A stretch of DNA of 64,000 bases, taken from NCBI GenBank assembly GCA_031771865.1, contig JASISA010000009.1, positions 1 through 64,000 on the forward strand. Direction: 5' to 3'. The stretch is from Nothophaeocryptopus gaeumannii. Lineage: Eukaryota; Ascomycota; Dothideomycetes; Mycosphaerellales; Mycosphaerellaceae. This document shows positions 21,708 through 32,066 of the stretch, in pieces. Each line of letters starts with the position of its first letter. Within the stretch, counting starts at the first letter, position 1. Below the pieces are notes generated by a model. That model was not told where the DNA came from. It searched no databases and saw only the letters and a list, made by a program, of their open reading frames with translations. A program made the position numbers and the translations under genes.

Positions 21708-23402
21708 TTATCCAAAAGACGACAATCGATTGATTATCCTGTTCGGCGGCCCAGTCTCACCATACATCTCCTTGAGCCTATCCTCCTTGAGCCTATCCTC
21801 CGTGAGCGGCGATATCGCGTCTGTCGCTTCAGTGACTGAAGGCGGCGAGTGAACAACCATGTGTCTTTTCAGATCTTTTGGGAAAAGAAACGACCTCGCA
21901 CATTTCTCGCACTGATGCTTTCGCTCGCCAGTATGGTTCTTCTCATGCTTGCGCCGGTCGCCCTCACGATCAAACACCATGTCACAGCCAGAGTGAGAGC
22001 ATGCATAACCACCTTCAATCTTGGGCGCACGCTTGCGCTTCTTAGTGGCACTGGCCTGAGAGCTGGCGTCTGACTGCAGGACTGTGGAGCCTCCAGAAGC
22101 GTAGCCTAGGTCTTTGGAAAAGGACGATCTGTCCGAGCCTGCGCGACGATTCGGCCTCATTGCCGAAGCCATAGATGCCCTTGGCGACAGAGGTGTGGCA
22201 ATCGCGTCAGTCTCGGAGTCAGAAGTGTACAAGGCGCTTTCTGAGTTTCGCAATGGGGATGTCGACAGGAGCTTGCTCTGCTTTTGCAAGTGCCGTTCTA
22301 GCCTTGTCGCTGCAGAGACATCGTGAAGCAATCCCAAGGCGTTTTCGGTCAACTCATGGCCGGGCGGGAACCTGACATAGTCGCATTCGAGCTTGATATC
22401 CAAAGCATTCAAGTTCGGCTTCGTGCCGTCGAGCGCAAGAAGTACCGCGACTGCTTCGTCAACCGTGGTGAATTGGGCATATATGGTCGCCAGAGGCTGT
22501 GTCACTCCGCAGTTGGAAGAGCTCGAACAGTCCAGGAGAACATCCTTCGGAGCCGCAAAACCTGCGTCGAGAAGGCATTGCTTGAATCGCACAGGGGTCA
22601 AGTCTGGCGAAACATTATCGATGAGTACAATTCTTGGGTCAATCAATCCACGAGACCAGTTACTTCGCACCGGGTTCCACCTCTTGCCCATCTCCTTCGC
22701 CGACCTCGTATTGGGTTTAGTGAGCTCGCACTTGCAGATGAGCATCTTCTTCACCCTTCCAGACCCAAGGCTCATATGACTCAGTCCCCAGAGATTGGCC
22801 ATAGAATGCACCTTCCTTCGCTGCCTGGTCTGCAATGGCGATGTGATGATGCAGATGCGCTCCTTGCACTTGCGAAACTCGAAGAGGCGTTCGCGAAGGT
22901 ACTCGCACCACGACTCTAGATTGTCCGAGGCTGTCCAGGAATGGTGGCTGTCGCTATCCTCGAATACCGTCTCCGGGCCATTCGCCGGCATATCTGCAAG
23001 TAATCGTCCTCTTCGTGCTTTCGGTGGCGGATGATGAGTAGCAACGGCTGCATTGGCGCGTTGGTTGAGGGATGAGAATGATGTGTCTCGCGAGATGGGA
23101 GATCTTTCAAGACTACTGGAAAGATTGCTGGTAATATTGTGTTGCCCGAAGCTCTGAGCCAGGTCGTGTATGCCAAAGGACAGCTCTACGTCGCTGTTGG
23201 CTTGTTGCTCGGCTGGACTGGTGAAGTTATCATCCAACGGCTGGAACGCCTCATTGGCGGAGATAGACTGTTGAACGTCCAAAAGTGCCGACATGTCCCA
23301 GGGCTGCAAGAATTCCTCGAATGTCTGATCGTCGGTCGTGCCGCTCGACATGGTGGTTGTTTCCAGACCCAATCGGGCTGGGTTGATGGTGTGCGTGTCC
23401 AT
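21708..23402 (-). CDS. C2H2 zinc-finger protein with R3H-like and RRM-like regions
   Basis: A single exon gives 564 residues from the ATG at 23402 (the frame opens at 23423 with TTG). The layout is an acidic and Ser-rich N-terminus, then SDNLESWCEYLRERLFEF, then an R3H-like motif RQRRKVHSMANLWGLSH (about residue 195), then an RRM-like region beginning LIDPRIVLIDNVSPDL, then a Ser-rich linker with basic KKRKRAPK as a likely nuclear signal. Two C2H2 fingers are at the C-terminus: C-x4-C-x12-H-x3-H (ACSHSGCDMVFDREGDRRKH...) and C-x2-C-x12-H-x3-H (CEKCARSFLFPKDLKRH...). It is probably a nuclear nucleic-acid-binding regulator. Targets are unknown. A finger-less paralogue lies inverted at 26695-27738. 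Confidence 0.9.
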   Translation of the reverse strand: MDTHTINPARLGLETTTMSSGTTDDQTFEEFLQPWDMSALLDVQQSISANEAFQPLDDNFTSPAEQQANSDVELSFGIHDLAQSFGQHNITSNLSSSLERSPISRDTSFSSLNQRANAAVATHHPPPKARRGRLLADMPANGPETVFEDSDSHHSWTASDNLESWCEYLRERLFEFRKCKERICIITSPLQTRQRRKVHSMANLWGLSHMSLGSGRVKKMLICKCELTKPNTRSAKEMGKRWNPVRSNWSRGLIDPRIVLIDNVSPDLTPVRFKQCLLDAGFAAPKDVLLDCSSSSNCGVTQPLATIYAQFTTVDEAVAVLLALDGTKPNLNALDIKLECDYVRFPPGHELTENALGLLHDVSAATRLERHLQKQSKLLSTSPLRNSESALYTSDSETDAIATPLSPRASMASAMRPNRRAGSDRSSFSKDLGYASGGSTVLQSDASSQASATKKRKRAPKIEGGYACSHSGCDMVFDREGDRRKHEKNHTGERKHQCEKCARSFLFPKDLKRHMVVHSPPSVTEATDAISPLTEDRLKEDRLKEMYGETGPPNRIINRLSSFG

Positions 23403-23687
23403 GGCGCTCAATCTTTGGTTCAAAGCAGAAAGCGCAAACTCCAGGTGAGCATTGCGAGGTCTTGTGATGAAATGTTGAATGTTCGCACCGGTCAGAAGCC
23501 ACCAGCAAAGGTCGTTGTGGGCGGCATGGCGGCGTCAGGACTCGGCAGCTCGCAGCTCGGCAGTGTTCCTCCGCTCAGCTGGACATCCCGACAAGGGAAG
23601 GCGCAGCAGGCCATCAACGACCAGGGACATCGGCCGTGGAGGACCCAGAGTCTACTACGCATGGTATACATTTGATATACGATCCTA

Positions 23688-24731
23688 TTACTTCTCAAGC
23701 AGCCGTACGCCTTCTTTCGCATTTACCCATTTGCTGCCAAAGACAGGCAGATCGCGCGCCAAAAGCTCTTCTTCGATGACCTTCCACCTGCCGATATTCT
23801 TCTCTTTGTGTACTGGCGTTCGTCTTGACTTGTGTACTTGTATGTTCGACAGCTCCGCAAGCTCTTCCCATTGAGCAGTACTCGCCAGCTTCTTAGGCTT
23901 CTCCTTTGCTCCGAATGCGCTCGCCAGACTGCGGAGAGAGTTCGCTCGCATGAGGATATGGTCAGGCACACGTTTGCCCGTGACTTGCATCGTGCGCTTA
24001 ACAATCTATGGTTGCGCTGTTAGCGAATAATTTCTGCTATGTTGACAGATACGATCATACCGCAAGCTTCATTTCAGGATCTTCAAGGCGTATGTCTTCG
24101 AACTTGGCGTCCTCGGGCACTCCAGTCGTGTCCACTGGATCATCGCAAACCTCAAACACACTGCGGCCTTCTGCTCGAAGCTGAGCACACCGTACAGCTG
24201 TTGTGTGTAGTAATGTGCGCCACTCGTCGTTTTTGAGAGTCTGCTTCTTGCTGGGCAAGAATCTGTTCCATGGTTAGTCGTCTTGACCTTGGTCGCGCAC
24301 GTCTCTTGCTCTTACCCCGTGTATTGCTCGCCCTGATCCATTCTTTGCTTCAACCATTGCTCTCCGCCAACACGCTCTAAGCCATCCCAATTTGACGAAG
24401 GCAGGTAGTCTTTCCGCGATTGAGGATCCACGCGCTCTGCGACCTCGTACTCAATGCCTTGTATGACCTTCGTGCGCTCCTCCACTTCTGTCTCTTGCGA
24501 TTGCAGTGTCTTCTGCTTCGCCTCGTCTTCGCGTCGCTTCTCCTTCTCGGTCTTCTTCTTGCCGAAGACGGCCTCCCCTATCCGCTTGAAGAAAGGTATT
24601 TCTGCGTTTCGTCGGTTCGTGGTATGATACTGGCGGGATGCTTGGACGAGACATGATCGGCAGATGTATGGCTGGCGAGCCGACTCAGCGGCCAGTCGAA
24701 GTGCCTGCTCGACCACTCGTGCGTGTCGCAT
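23688..24731 (-). CDS. Putative mitochondrial ribosomal protein mL50, three exons
   Basis: Exons are 24731-24316, 24262-24061 and 24005-23688. The introns (24315-24263 GTAAGA...CAG, 53 nt; 24060-24006 GTATGA...TAG, 55 nt) restore QYTG|FLPSKKQTLKNDEW and EMKLA|IVKRTMQVTG. The start is ATG at 24731. The longer frame uses TTG. The N-terminus MRHARVVEQALRLAAESARQ is basic and amphipathic, followed by ICRSCLVQASRQYHT, a good mitochondrial import presequence. A charged KKKTEKEKRREDEAK segment follows, and the C-terminal half contains KEKNIGRWKVIEEELLARDL, which I associate with fungal mL50. The family call is from memory of motif style and is moderate. Mitochondrial targeting and the gene model are firmer. 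The gene is divergent from the NTF2-like gene across a 242-bp shared promoter. Confidence 0.65.
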
Positions 24732-24973
24732 TGCGGTGTTGTTGTTAATGGGATACAAATACAGAGAATAGATGCTGGGCTTCGGGGGTCGGAAGCTCGC
24801 CGCATCTGAGCTTTAACCTCAGGCACCAATATGGCATTGGCGCCGGCATAACTCACTGGACTCAACCTTCTCGTCTTGCTTCCACAAACACTCCCTTGCC
24901 TACGTGCTTGTGCCGCATCTTACGTGACATGGCGAGCACACGTATGAGACCACTTTGAGGAACGTCAAAGTGA

Positions 24974-25453
24974 ATGGCTTTCCAATTCGGCTTTGCCAAA
25001 CCGGACGAATCCAGCCCATCCACGTCCAGCGAGTCAACAACCGAAGACGAGCTCAAGCAGATTGCATGGGACTGGCCATTAGTGTTGAACGACCGCGATA
25101 TTGACTTTATTTCTGACAGAGGCAAGAGCATCGCTGCAAGGATCGCACCTGAGTTCAAGGCTCGTCTGGACGGCTACCCAGGCACCTTCGATTGGAGCCA
25201 TCTCCGCGACATCTGGCGCAAAGAGGTCACCGACTTCCCGCAAGCATATCTGTATCCGCAGAACGTCTACGCGAATGTGGAAGCGAGGCACGGAACGGCG
25301 GTGGTGTATCTGGACATGATAATGCAGGGCATGACCGACGTGACCGTGAGTGCATACACTGAGCTTCGTTGGAAGCGAGATAGCAACGGCAAGTGGATGA
25401 TTCACAAGTTTCATGGCATGAGAGGGGGTCGAACAAACACCGGCTTCGTGTGA
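24974..25453 (+). CDS. NTF2-like fold hypothetical protein
   Basis: A single exon encodes 159 residues from the ATG at 24974. After a Ser/Glu-rich head (ESSPSTSSESTTEDE) come helices and a C-terminal beta-sheet run (YLYPQNVYANVEAR, TAVVYLDMIMQG, VSAYTELRWKRDSNGKWMIHK) typical of the NTF2-like/SnoaL superfamily. The superfamily includes enzymes and binding proteins, so no reaction can be assigned. There is no signal peptide. It shares a short divergent promoter with the mitochondrial protein gene upstream. Confidence 0.8.
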   Translation: MAFQFGFAKPDESSPSTSSESTTEDELKQIAWDWPLVLNDRDIDFISDRGKSIAARIAPEFKARLDGYPGTFDWSHLRDIWRKEVTDFPQAYLYPQNVYANVEARHGTAVVYLDMIMQGMTDVTVSAYTELRWKRDSNGKWMIHKFHGMRGGRTNTGFV

Positions 25454-25592
25454 GGGCAGAGCAGAGCAGAGCAGAGCCTTCCAAGCTTCCACTCTCCTCT
25501 GGTGACCTTTTACAGCGCACCGCGACTGCCTCAGGCGTCGACCTCAACAAGGCTTCCAGTGCACCTCTGAAATACCACAGCCGAAACTCAAC

Positions 25593-26333
25593 ATGGCGAG
25601 CTTTCAGACTTCAGAACCTCCCAAGCCTGTGAAGCGCCCGGCCAGCGACGAGTTTCTCTTCAGCATGGATGAACGCACGAATGCCTCCTTGTCGCATAGC
25701 AGCGATAGACGTACACGTGTACGCACATTGTACCAGCCCAAACCCGGTGCCAGCAGCCAGAGCATTGTAACTGCCTCGACTGCTTCGACAGGTACCGCCT
25801 CAACAGGACCCGCAGTCGAAGTCTTTGGCACGTACGAATTGGCCGAGAACATCCTACAGCGTCTGGACATGCAGCAATTGCTAAAGCTGCAGCGCACCAA
25901 CAGATTCATCGGCGGCCTGATTCGGCGTTCTAAGGCCATACAGCAGAAGCTGCACCTCCAAGCTGAGATCGAAGACACTCCTTACCAGCGTCTGGTTCCT
26001 GTACTGCCCAAGCACATCTGGAGGGCTCCGTCAGGCGACATCATAGTCCGCATTCATTGGAAGGACCTTCTCAGTCTCCAGTCGACCCACTTTCAACCTT
26101 GGCGAAGGATGCACGTCTTTCAACCACCTGTGTTTCCTGACTGCATCGACTTTCGCCACAACGGACCACAGGAGAAAGACGAGCGGTCGCTGCTGGAGGT
26201 CGCCCTGGATGTTGATGGTGTAAAGGTGTCTGACCTTCACGATCATGCCATGGAGTTGGCTTTGCAGCACAAAGACGATCGCTTCTATTACAACTGGCGA
26301 CCTTACCTCGACGTCAATTACACAATCTGCTGA
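25593..26333 (+). CDS. F-box-like protein
   Basis: A single exon encodes 246 residues from the ATG at 25593. After a low-complexity Thr/Ser/Ala stretch (residues about 48-70), the block FGTYELAENILQRLDMQQLL and then KLQRTNRFIGGLIRRS matches the fungal F-box-like motif (L..LL..L....L.R..R). The remainder has Trp-rich conserved positions (HIWRAPSGD, HWKDLLSLQ, YYNWRPYLDVNYTIC) seen in uncharacterised fungal F-box proteins. It presumably recruits a substrate to an SCF ubiquitin ligase through Skp1. The substrate is unknown. It lies 140 bp after the NTF2-like gene on the same strand. Confidence 0.75.
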   Translation: MASFQTSEPPKPVKRPASDEFLFSMDERTNASLSHSSDRRTRVRTLYQPKPGASSQSIVTASTASTGTASTGPAVEVFGTYELAENILQRLDMQQLLKLQRTNRFIGGLIRRSKAIQQKLHLQAEIEDTPYQRLVPVLPKHIWRAPSGDIIVRIHWKDLLSLQSTHFQPWRRMHVFQPPVFPDCIDFRHNGPQEKDERSLLEVALDVDGVKVSDLHDHAMELALQHKDDRFYYNWRPYLDVNYTIC

Positions 26334-26694
26334 AAGGCAGGAGAACGCGTCGAAATGCTCTTTTGGTGAAGGTCTTGCGTGGTCTTTTGACGCGTGAGTG
26401 ATGACGGATGCGCGATTCTTGGTGTGCGCTCAACCTTTTGCACGCGTGACCATGTGCAGCGCCCAACGCGAGCCGATTGTCACAAAGCCACTCCAGGGTG
26501 CTGAGGGGCCGCATCCATGCGCCTCCCTCAGAGCTGAAGGCGGCCTTGCTAACAAAACAGCCCAATGCCTTGCATCAAGAATCAGTATTATCCTGTCTCT
26601 GCAATCTGAAAAGGTGCCATTATTAACACTCAGCCGGTGGAACGGTCCATTGAGCGTTCTCAGAGGTTCGGTCTATCTGGCAACCAATGCGAAA

Positions 26695-27738
26695 ATGACT
26701 ATGGCTTCGACCGTCTTTCAAGACGATGCCAACCTTGACGACTTCGACCTTGCTGATATTCCTTGGTTCCAGCATGTCGACTGGGAGACATTGAGCGGTA
26801 ATGAACCGACTTTCACAGATGTCGACTTGAGCAGCACGACACTAGCCAACGCAGCCGGAGACTATTGTCAACAAGCCACCTCGCGAGACGCGGCACCATC
26901 CAGCGAGCATAGGATATCCACCTCCTTTGCGCATGAAGATAGTGACTGCTCTTGGAAGGAATCCGACAACCAAGAAGCGTGGTACGAAAGCCTTAGATGC
27001 CAGTTGCGAGACTTTCGCGAAGGACAAGGACTCACTTTCACGACCACGATGCTGCGCTCACGACAGAGGAAGCAAGTTCACTCTCTGGCAAATCTTTGGG
27101 GACTTAGCCACGCAAGCATTGGCACTGGACACATGAAAAGCGTTCTTGTTAGCAAGTGCGCACTGGTTTGGCACCGGGAAGAAGATGTTGCAATTGGGCG
27201 GATATGGAACCCACCCCGAGACTGCTGGTCGGCAGGCCTTGTGGATCCAAGGCTGGTGATCTTCTACTGCATATCTTCTAGCGTGCGCTTCAGAACATGT
27301 CTCCAAGTCTTAGGACTCCCGGTACCCCTTCGCGTGGCAGTGGACCGTCGAGGGGAACTCGCAAGTGTGTTTACCCTATTCGCTACTTCAGCAGACGCAA
27401 GCTGTGCGATTCAAGCACTTCACAACACTCGACCTAGCTGGAACACCGCCACCACAGGCAAGCACATTGAATGCTCATATCTGCATTTGCCAAGTGGCTT
27501 CCATACTACTCCGAACCTACTCGATGCCGACTTCCACCGACTACCACTACTGATCTCGCAGGCCTGCAGCTCGAAGGCTACCGAGATTGCCAATGAGCCG
27601 ACATCTAGAAGCACCTCCAAGCCAAATCATCACTATGGATATCGCCAGTTCCCGGTTGAAGTTATCACCTGTCCCAGCTGCGTTAGAGGTGCTCCCACAG
27701 GGCAAGTATTCTTCACACGCCCCGTTTGGCGTCCATGA
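26695..27738 (+). CDS. Finger-less paralogue of the R3H/RRM-like C2H2 protein
   Basis: The ATG at 26695 gives 347 residues. The frame extends to 26398, but that part aligns with nothing. It parallels the protein at 21708-23402: SDNQEAWYESLRCQLRDF against SDNLESWCEYLRERLFEF, RQRKQVHSLANLWGLSH against RQRRKVHSMANLWGLSH, and LVDPRLVIFYCI against LIDPRIVLIDNV. It ends after a short CPSC-containing tail (VEVITCPSCVRGAP) with no C2H2 finger. It keeps the R3H-like and RRM-like regions and so may bind RNA or DNA without the finger specificity, or compete with its paralogue. The pair is inverted, about 3.3 kb apart. The tail may continue in an unseen exon. Confidence 0.8.
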   Translation: MTMASTVFQDDANLDDFDLADIPWFQHVDWETLSGNEPTFTDVDLSSTTLANAAGDYCQQATSRDAAPSSEHRISTSFAHEDSDCSWKESDNQEAWYESLRCQLRDFREGQGLTFTTTMLRSRQRKQVHSLANLWGLSHASIGTGHMKSVLVSKCALVWHREEDVAIGRIWNPPRDCWSAGLVDPRLVIFYCISSSVRFRTCLQVLGLPVPLRVAVDRRGELASVFTLFATSADASCAIQALHNTRPSWNTATTGKHIECSYLHLPSGFHTTPNLLDADFHRLPLLISQACSSKATEIANEPTSRSTSKPNHHYGYRQFPVEVITCPSCVRGAPTGQVFFTRPVWRP

Positions 27739-28609
27739 TGTACAGGCTGGCGTGCAGACAGCCCGTTGCTGGTTTGCAGTAGTGGCACCCCCGTCAGAGG
27801 AACGTACGAGGTTTCGAGTGTGCCAACTTGTTCGTGAACCGGCAGTCGCAGAGTGGCATTCCTCGTTATTGTAACTGTTGATTGCGTGGTAGATGCGATT
27901 TCTGAGGTTGTAGAACAGGGTGATGGTGACATCCTGGCATAGATTTGCACTATTGAAGTACGTTGTGCCAGCGATCATGTGGGATAGGCTGTTTGTGGTA
28001 AAGGCAGGCAAGCAGTGCGCAAACAAAGCCAGCGTATCGAGCTTATGACTGTTTAAAGAGGGCTATAGTGAAGAGTGCAAGAGATGTGCCGTCAATGACG
28101 TCCCACTGAAGGAACGCAATTGATCATGATGGCGGACCAGAGCATCATTTGCCGTGTCGGATAGCGGCTGCAACCATACCCTCGCCGTATGTTAGATGGT
28201 GGAATTGATATGAGAGGAACAAGGCAGAGGGAAAGGCTTATCAACTTCATTCAGAACGATCAACCAGATCAAATACCGCAAATGAATTCATCAAAGAGGC
28301 AAGTTCTCAAATCTGGATCGATGCAGTGATTGCTTAATTTCTCAATGCTTTTGCTAGAACACAATCTGGACACACTCATTGATCCCATCAAAAACGCCAC
28401 ACTAGACCATTTATTACATCGTCTTCTCATTCCCAACCACCCCTTCCCTCTCACACATCCCTCAATACCACCATGACTCCCACAGCCAACAGCCCCACCA
28501 TAACCAATCCCATCCCATTCCCATCCCTCTCCGCCCCCGAACTCCACGCATTCCCACCACATCGACACCCATTCCTCTCACTCGCACACCCTCCATCCAG
28601 ACAATTCTT
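27739..28609. other. Stretch without a supported gene
   Basis: This is 3' flank of the R3H/RRM-like paralogue and a pyrimidine-rich block at about 28435-28600. Frames antisense to the preceding gene (28026-27547) look like shadows. A 47-codon plus-strand frame at 28471-28614 is Pro/His-rich and lacks support. Confidence 0.45.
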
Positions 28610-29146
28610 CTAACACGGACTACCACAACTCCCCGTAGCAACAGCCGTTTGCGTAAACTGTCCAAAATTCATGATAGGAATCGTAACGAATGTGACTTGT
28701 CTCTTGTCAGCCATCGCCACCCCCGTCTCAATACTGTTGTTGGTGTCCATGAGTGTATATAGCTGTGGAGGAGTGGTTTCTCGTGCGAGAAGATAGGGAA
28801 GGATATCGTAGACCAGTGCTACGACAGCAATTGGCGGACTCATGACTCCCATGCAAAGTCCTCCGACGAAGACGAGGGTCGTTAGAATCGGAGACAGAGA
28901 AGGAGGTCGAAGAGACCAAGTCGCGGATTCTTCGCAAGGTCGGGGATTGCACTGTTTGTTCGCATTGTACACACAGCACATGTCTCTGGCCATGGCCGTG
29001 GAAGTTGACGTTGGCGTAGCGCTTAGTCGAGCCACAGCTGCTGTGCTCAGAAGAGTCGTCGGGGCATTGCCAGCGGGTAATTGTGAAGCCCAAGAAAAGG
29101 GCGACAGCATGGCTGTAGAAAGATGAAAGATTGTTGTTGGCATCAT
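28610..29146 (-). CDS. Hypothetical small protein, low support
   Basis: From an ATG at 29146 the frame gives 178 residues with one strongly hydrophobic stretch (LTTLVFVGGLCMGVMSPP and IAVVALVYDILPYLL). A competing frame at 29093-28728 encodes a Cys/His-rich segment (CPDDSSEHSSCGS and then HVLCVQCEQ). The two cannot both be translated as they stand. No family is recognised. Confidence 0.3.
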   Translation of the reverse strand: MMPTTIFHLSTAMLSPFSWASQLPAGNAPTTLLSTAAVARLSATPTSTSTAMARDMCCVYNANKQCNPRPCEESATWSLRPPSLSPILTTLVFVGGLCMGVMSPPIAVVALVYDILPYLLARETTPPQLYTLMDTNNSIETGVAMADKRQVTFVTIPIMNFGQFTQTAVATGSCGSPC

Positions 29147-29456
29147 CGTGCTGTTCTGAGACTGATATTGTTGCGAGGTTCCCGAAAGATGTGATCGACT
29201 AGGATTGATCAAAGGTCTGTTATGCTAGCAGCAGCGGCAACATCGTGAATACATTCATGGTGACGATGACATTGTCGGCAATCATTCTCATACTCAACTA
29301 GGTAAACACCTTATTCCATACGCCACGTCAATGCATCCATCATAGCCGAAGGCAGGTACTAGTCAAGACCTCCCAACCCATCATTCAATTGTCAAGCAGC
29401 GCCATAATGATACCGCGCGTGCGATATTTGAACAGCGCTCTCTCTTCGAGCCAACT

Positions 29457-31048
29457 TTAGAAGCGCCAGACCCAATCATACTCATTCTCCCTGACGAAGG
29501 CGACGCCATCATCATAGTATCCGAGAAACTCATCCTCAAGATCCTTCCTGAACCCGACAGGGCTTAGCTGACTGAGGAAGTTGTCGTTCCATTCAGGAGC
29601 AGCGGTGCAAGGATAACGAGAGATCTTATCCTCCTCTTTGTCGTTGACATTCATTTCGATAGGTGTTGGCGGGTGCTCATCAGTGGGCGTGACTAACGTT
29701 TCCACCTCGCTGAAGAAATCATCATCATCCTCGGTCAAGGTGTAGACCATCCGCTCAAGGTCTTCAAGCATGCCGTCATTCTCCAAAGTCTCCAGTGGCT
29801 CTTGGCAGTCGTTGCACATGCAGTTGTCGACATGACCCATGAAGGAGAACATCATCTGTTCGGTCGGCGAGCCAGGCTTGCTTTCGGGCAGGGGAATGTT
29901 CTCTGGTTCAAACAGCTCCTGCTCGCTTGTGTAGTGTGCGACTGAGTTGGCCATCTCGTCGCTGAGTGCAGGGGCAGGTCGTTCTGAGGAGTGCAAGGTG
30001 CAAGCGATGGGTGTGGAGAGCTGCTTTTCGTTCTTGTGGTGAGATATACCCACCTCGGTGTCGACCGTCTGTCCGGCATGAAGGTTGTCCGTCTGCGTTC
30101 CAGTCGAGACGTATGTTTGTGTCGATGGTTCCTGCTCATGAGGTAAAGTGATAAGCTTATCTGCCACTGACGCCGGTTGGCCAAGTGACAGGAACCAGGC
30201 AGGGTCGAAGATGTCTGCGAGGTATACGGTCGAGTCGGTCATGTTGGTTTTGCTAGTACCGTTGGCTCCGTTTCCGTTTCCAGCTGGAGCCAGGCTGTTT
30301 GGATGGACGTAAGGTATCTCCTTACCATCGAGCTCCACTGAAGGATTTGGCCGGTCCAAGACGGAAGGCAGCGGCACACCACCGTCCTCGCTGCTCTCTT
30401 CAGTGGCGGGATGGTATTTAATCAATCGCTGCTTATTCAGAACATGTTCCCCAGTGAGAAGCGTCCACAGGTTGGCGGCTGATGGTAGAATGGGCAGATA
30501 GAAGCTCGATTGAAATTCCGGAATCTGAAAGGTGGTCTGTACAGGCTGCGGACGGGATTGCAAACAGCGGAGAGGAACAGGCGGGGGTGGTGGCCGGGGT
30601 GGTATGTTTGCCTTGACCAGAGTATTGTCAATCTCCCTGGAAAGCTGCTCGTTAAGCAATTGAGCAGCAAACTTCCTCCTGTTGCGTCTCGCGTCACGAC
30701 GTTTCTTTGCTTCCTTTGTGCCTCTGCTGCTACGATGACGACGTCGGGGAGCTGTGACGGGGTATAGGCCATCGTGATGAAAGATGGGCGGTGGTGGAGC
30801 TATCGGAGCGAATCGATTTGCTGGGCAGTGATCAGTAAGGCTCGAGCAGTACGTCAAGCAGACTCACTGAATGGACGCTGCGGCTGATGATGGATGCTGA
30901 GATCTAGGCCCGTGCCGAAAGTGGCATCTTCGAGGCTGCCAAAGAGACTGTCAAACTGAGGCGGCTGGAACTCATGGCGAGAGGGAGACGGGCGTCGCTG
31001 TCTCCGGTAGGCTGGTTGGGAATTGGAAGTGGTCAGGTTACGAAACAT
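29457..31048 (-). CDS. Conserved-looking hypothetical, two exons
   Basis: Exons are 31048-30868 and 30820-29457. The 47-nt intron (GTGAGT...CCCAG) joins RPF|TNRFAPIAPPPP in phase 1, giving 514 residues. The ATG is at 31048 (MFRNLTTSNSQPAYRR). Features are a Pro-rich segment, a strongly basic block RRRHRSSRGTKEAKKRRDARRNRR that could be a nuclear signal, proline runs, an acidic Glu/Asp-rich middle, a Cys pair in NCMCNDC, and an aromatic end NEYDWVWRF. The protein looks largely disordered. No domain is recognised. It is divergent from the BTB gene at 32067 across about 1 kb. Confidence 0.75.
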
Positions 31049-32066
31049 GTCCGAGTGCGTGTTGTGGGCCGCGAGTGGCGGGGATGTGGGTGTATAGGGA
31101 TGGGTTAAATCGAATACGAAGCGCTGGGGATCAATTCAGGTGCAAAGAGTGGGTGAAAACGATACTTCTCAGGATAGATGGCGCGGAATAAACAGACGAC
31201 GGTGAGATTACAGCCAGATGAGCAAGTAGAGGGATGCGGCGCAGCAAGGACTGTTCGGCATCCCGACCAAATGTGAGGAAAGAGCACCACCTTCTTGCAC
31301 CTTTTGGAAGCGTTCGGTCCGTGACTCGGCATCTTCTCTCTTTCCATCTTTCCATTTTTCCATCTTTCCATCTTTCCATATGATGCGAGGGCTGCTGCTT
31401 CCCGTCTTGCGATGGTAGCCTTATGTGGCTTCGATTTCATGTTTCGGCCATGTTTTATCCAGGCAGCTTGCAAATAAGGTAGCAGAGGAAGTCGATTCTT
31501 ATGTTTTCGAACTGATGATGAATGGTACAGACGGATGGTTACCTACCTTCGGTTCTAATAGGAGGAGAACAAGCCCACGCGACTGGTTTGATCTGTTTTG
31601 TACTCCGGAGTAGGATGAGGAAGGAACAGTGAGAGAAGTAATCTGATCTGCGCGATGATGTTTGTGATGAGAGAGTGAGTGCCGAAAACGAGGCCCGTGC
31701 TTTCTCCACTCCGAGACTTTCGAGAGATGACTCTGTTGCCCGCACTCCGCTAGAACTAATACTACAAACGTCCTACCTCTACCTGCTACCTCCTACCTCC
31801 GCCGCTGCTTACCCATCCGACGTGCACTGCACTGCTCAAGCAGCTCACTGTCAGGCACCCAGGAGTCTTCCGCCCTTTAGCCCACTATCGCTCCTGGGGC
31901 CGCCGAGAACAAGCTCGACCTCGACCGCCGCCGAAAACAAGCTCGACCTAGACCGCCGCTGAAGCACACGGCCAAGGAGGAACATCGGATAGTTCTATCC
32001 GCTGACCAGATCCGCCGAACTCGCGGCAAACACTACCGACCCAACTTGACCTCTCCGCCCGTGGCC
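31049..32066. promoter_or_regulatory. Divergent upstream region with CTTTCCAT repeat
   Basis: About 1 kb separates two divergent starts. It contains a short tandem array of CTTTCCAT (five copies, one variant) near 31339-31380 and pyrimidine-rich tracts (31730-31830) typical of fungal promoters and 5' leaders. Open frames here are short and without homology. Confidence 0.5.

Noticed and set aside
27547..28026. 159-codon minus frame
   Set aside because: It overlaps the 3' end of the R3H/RRM-like gene in antisense and has no recognisable feature.
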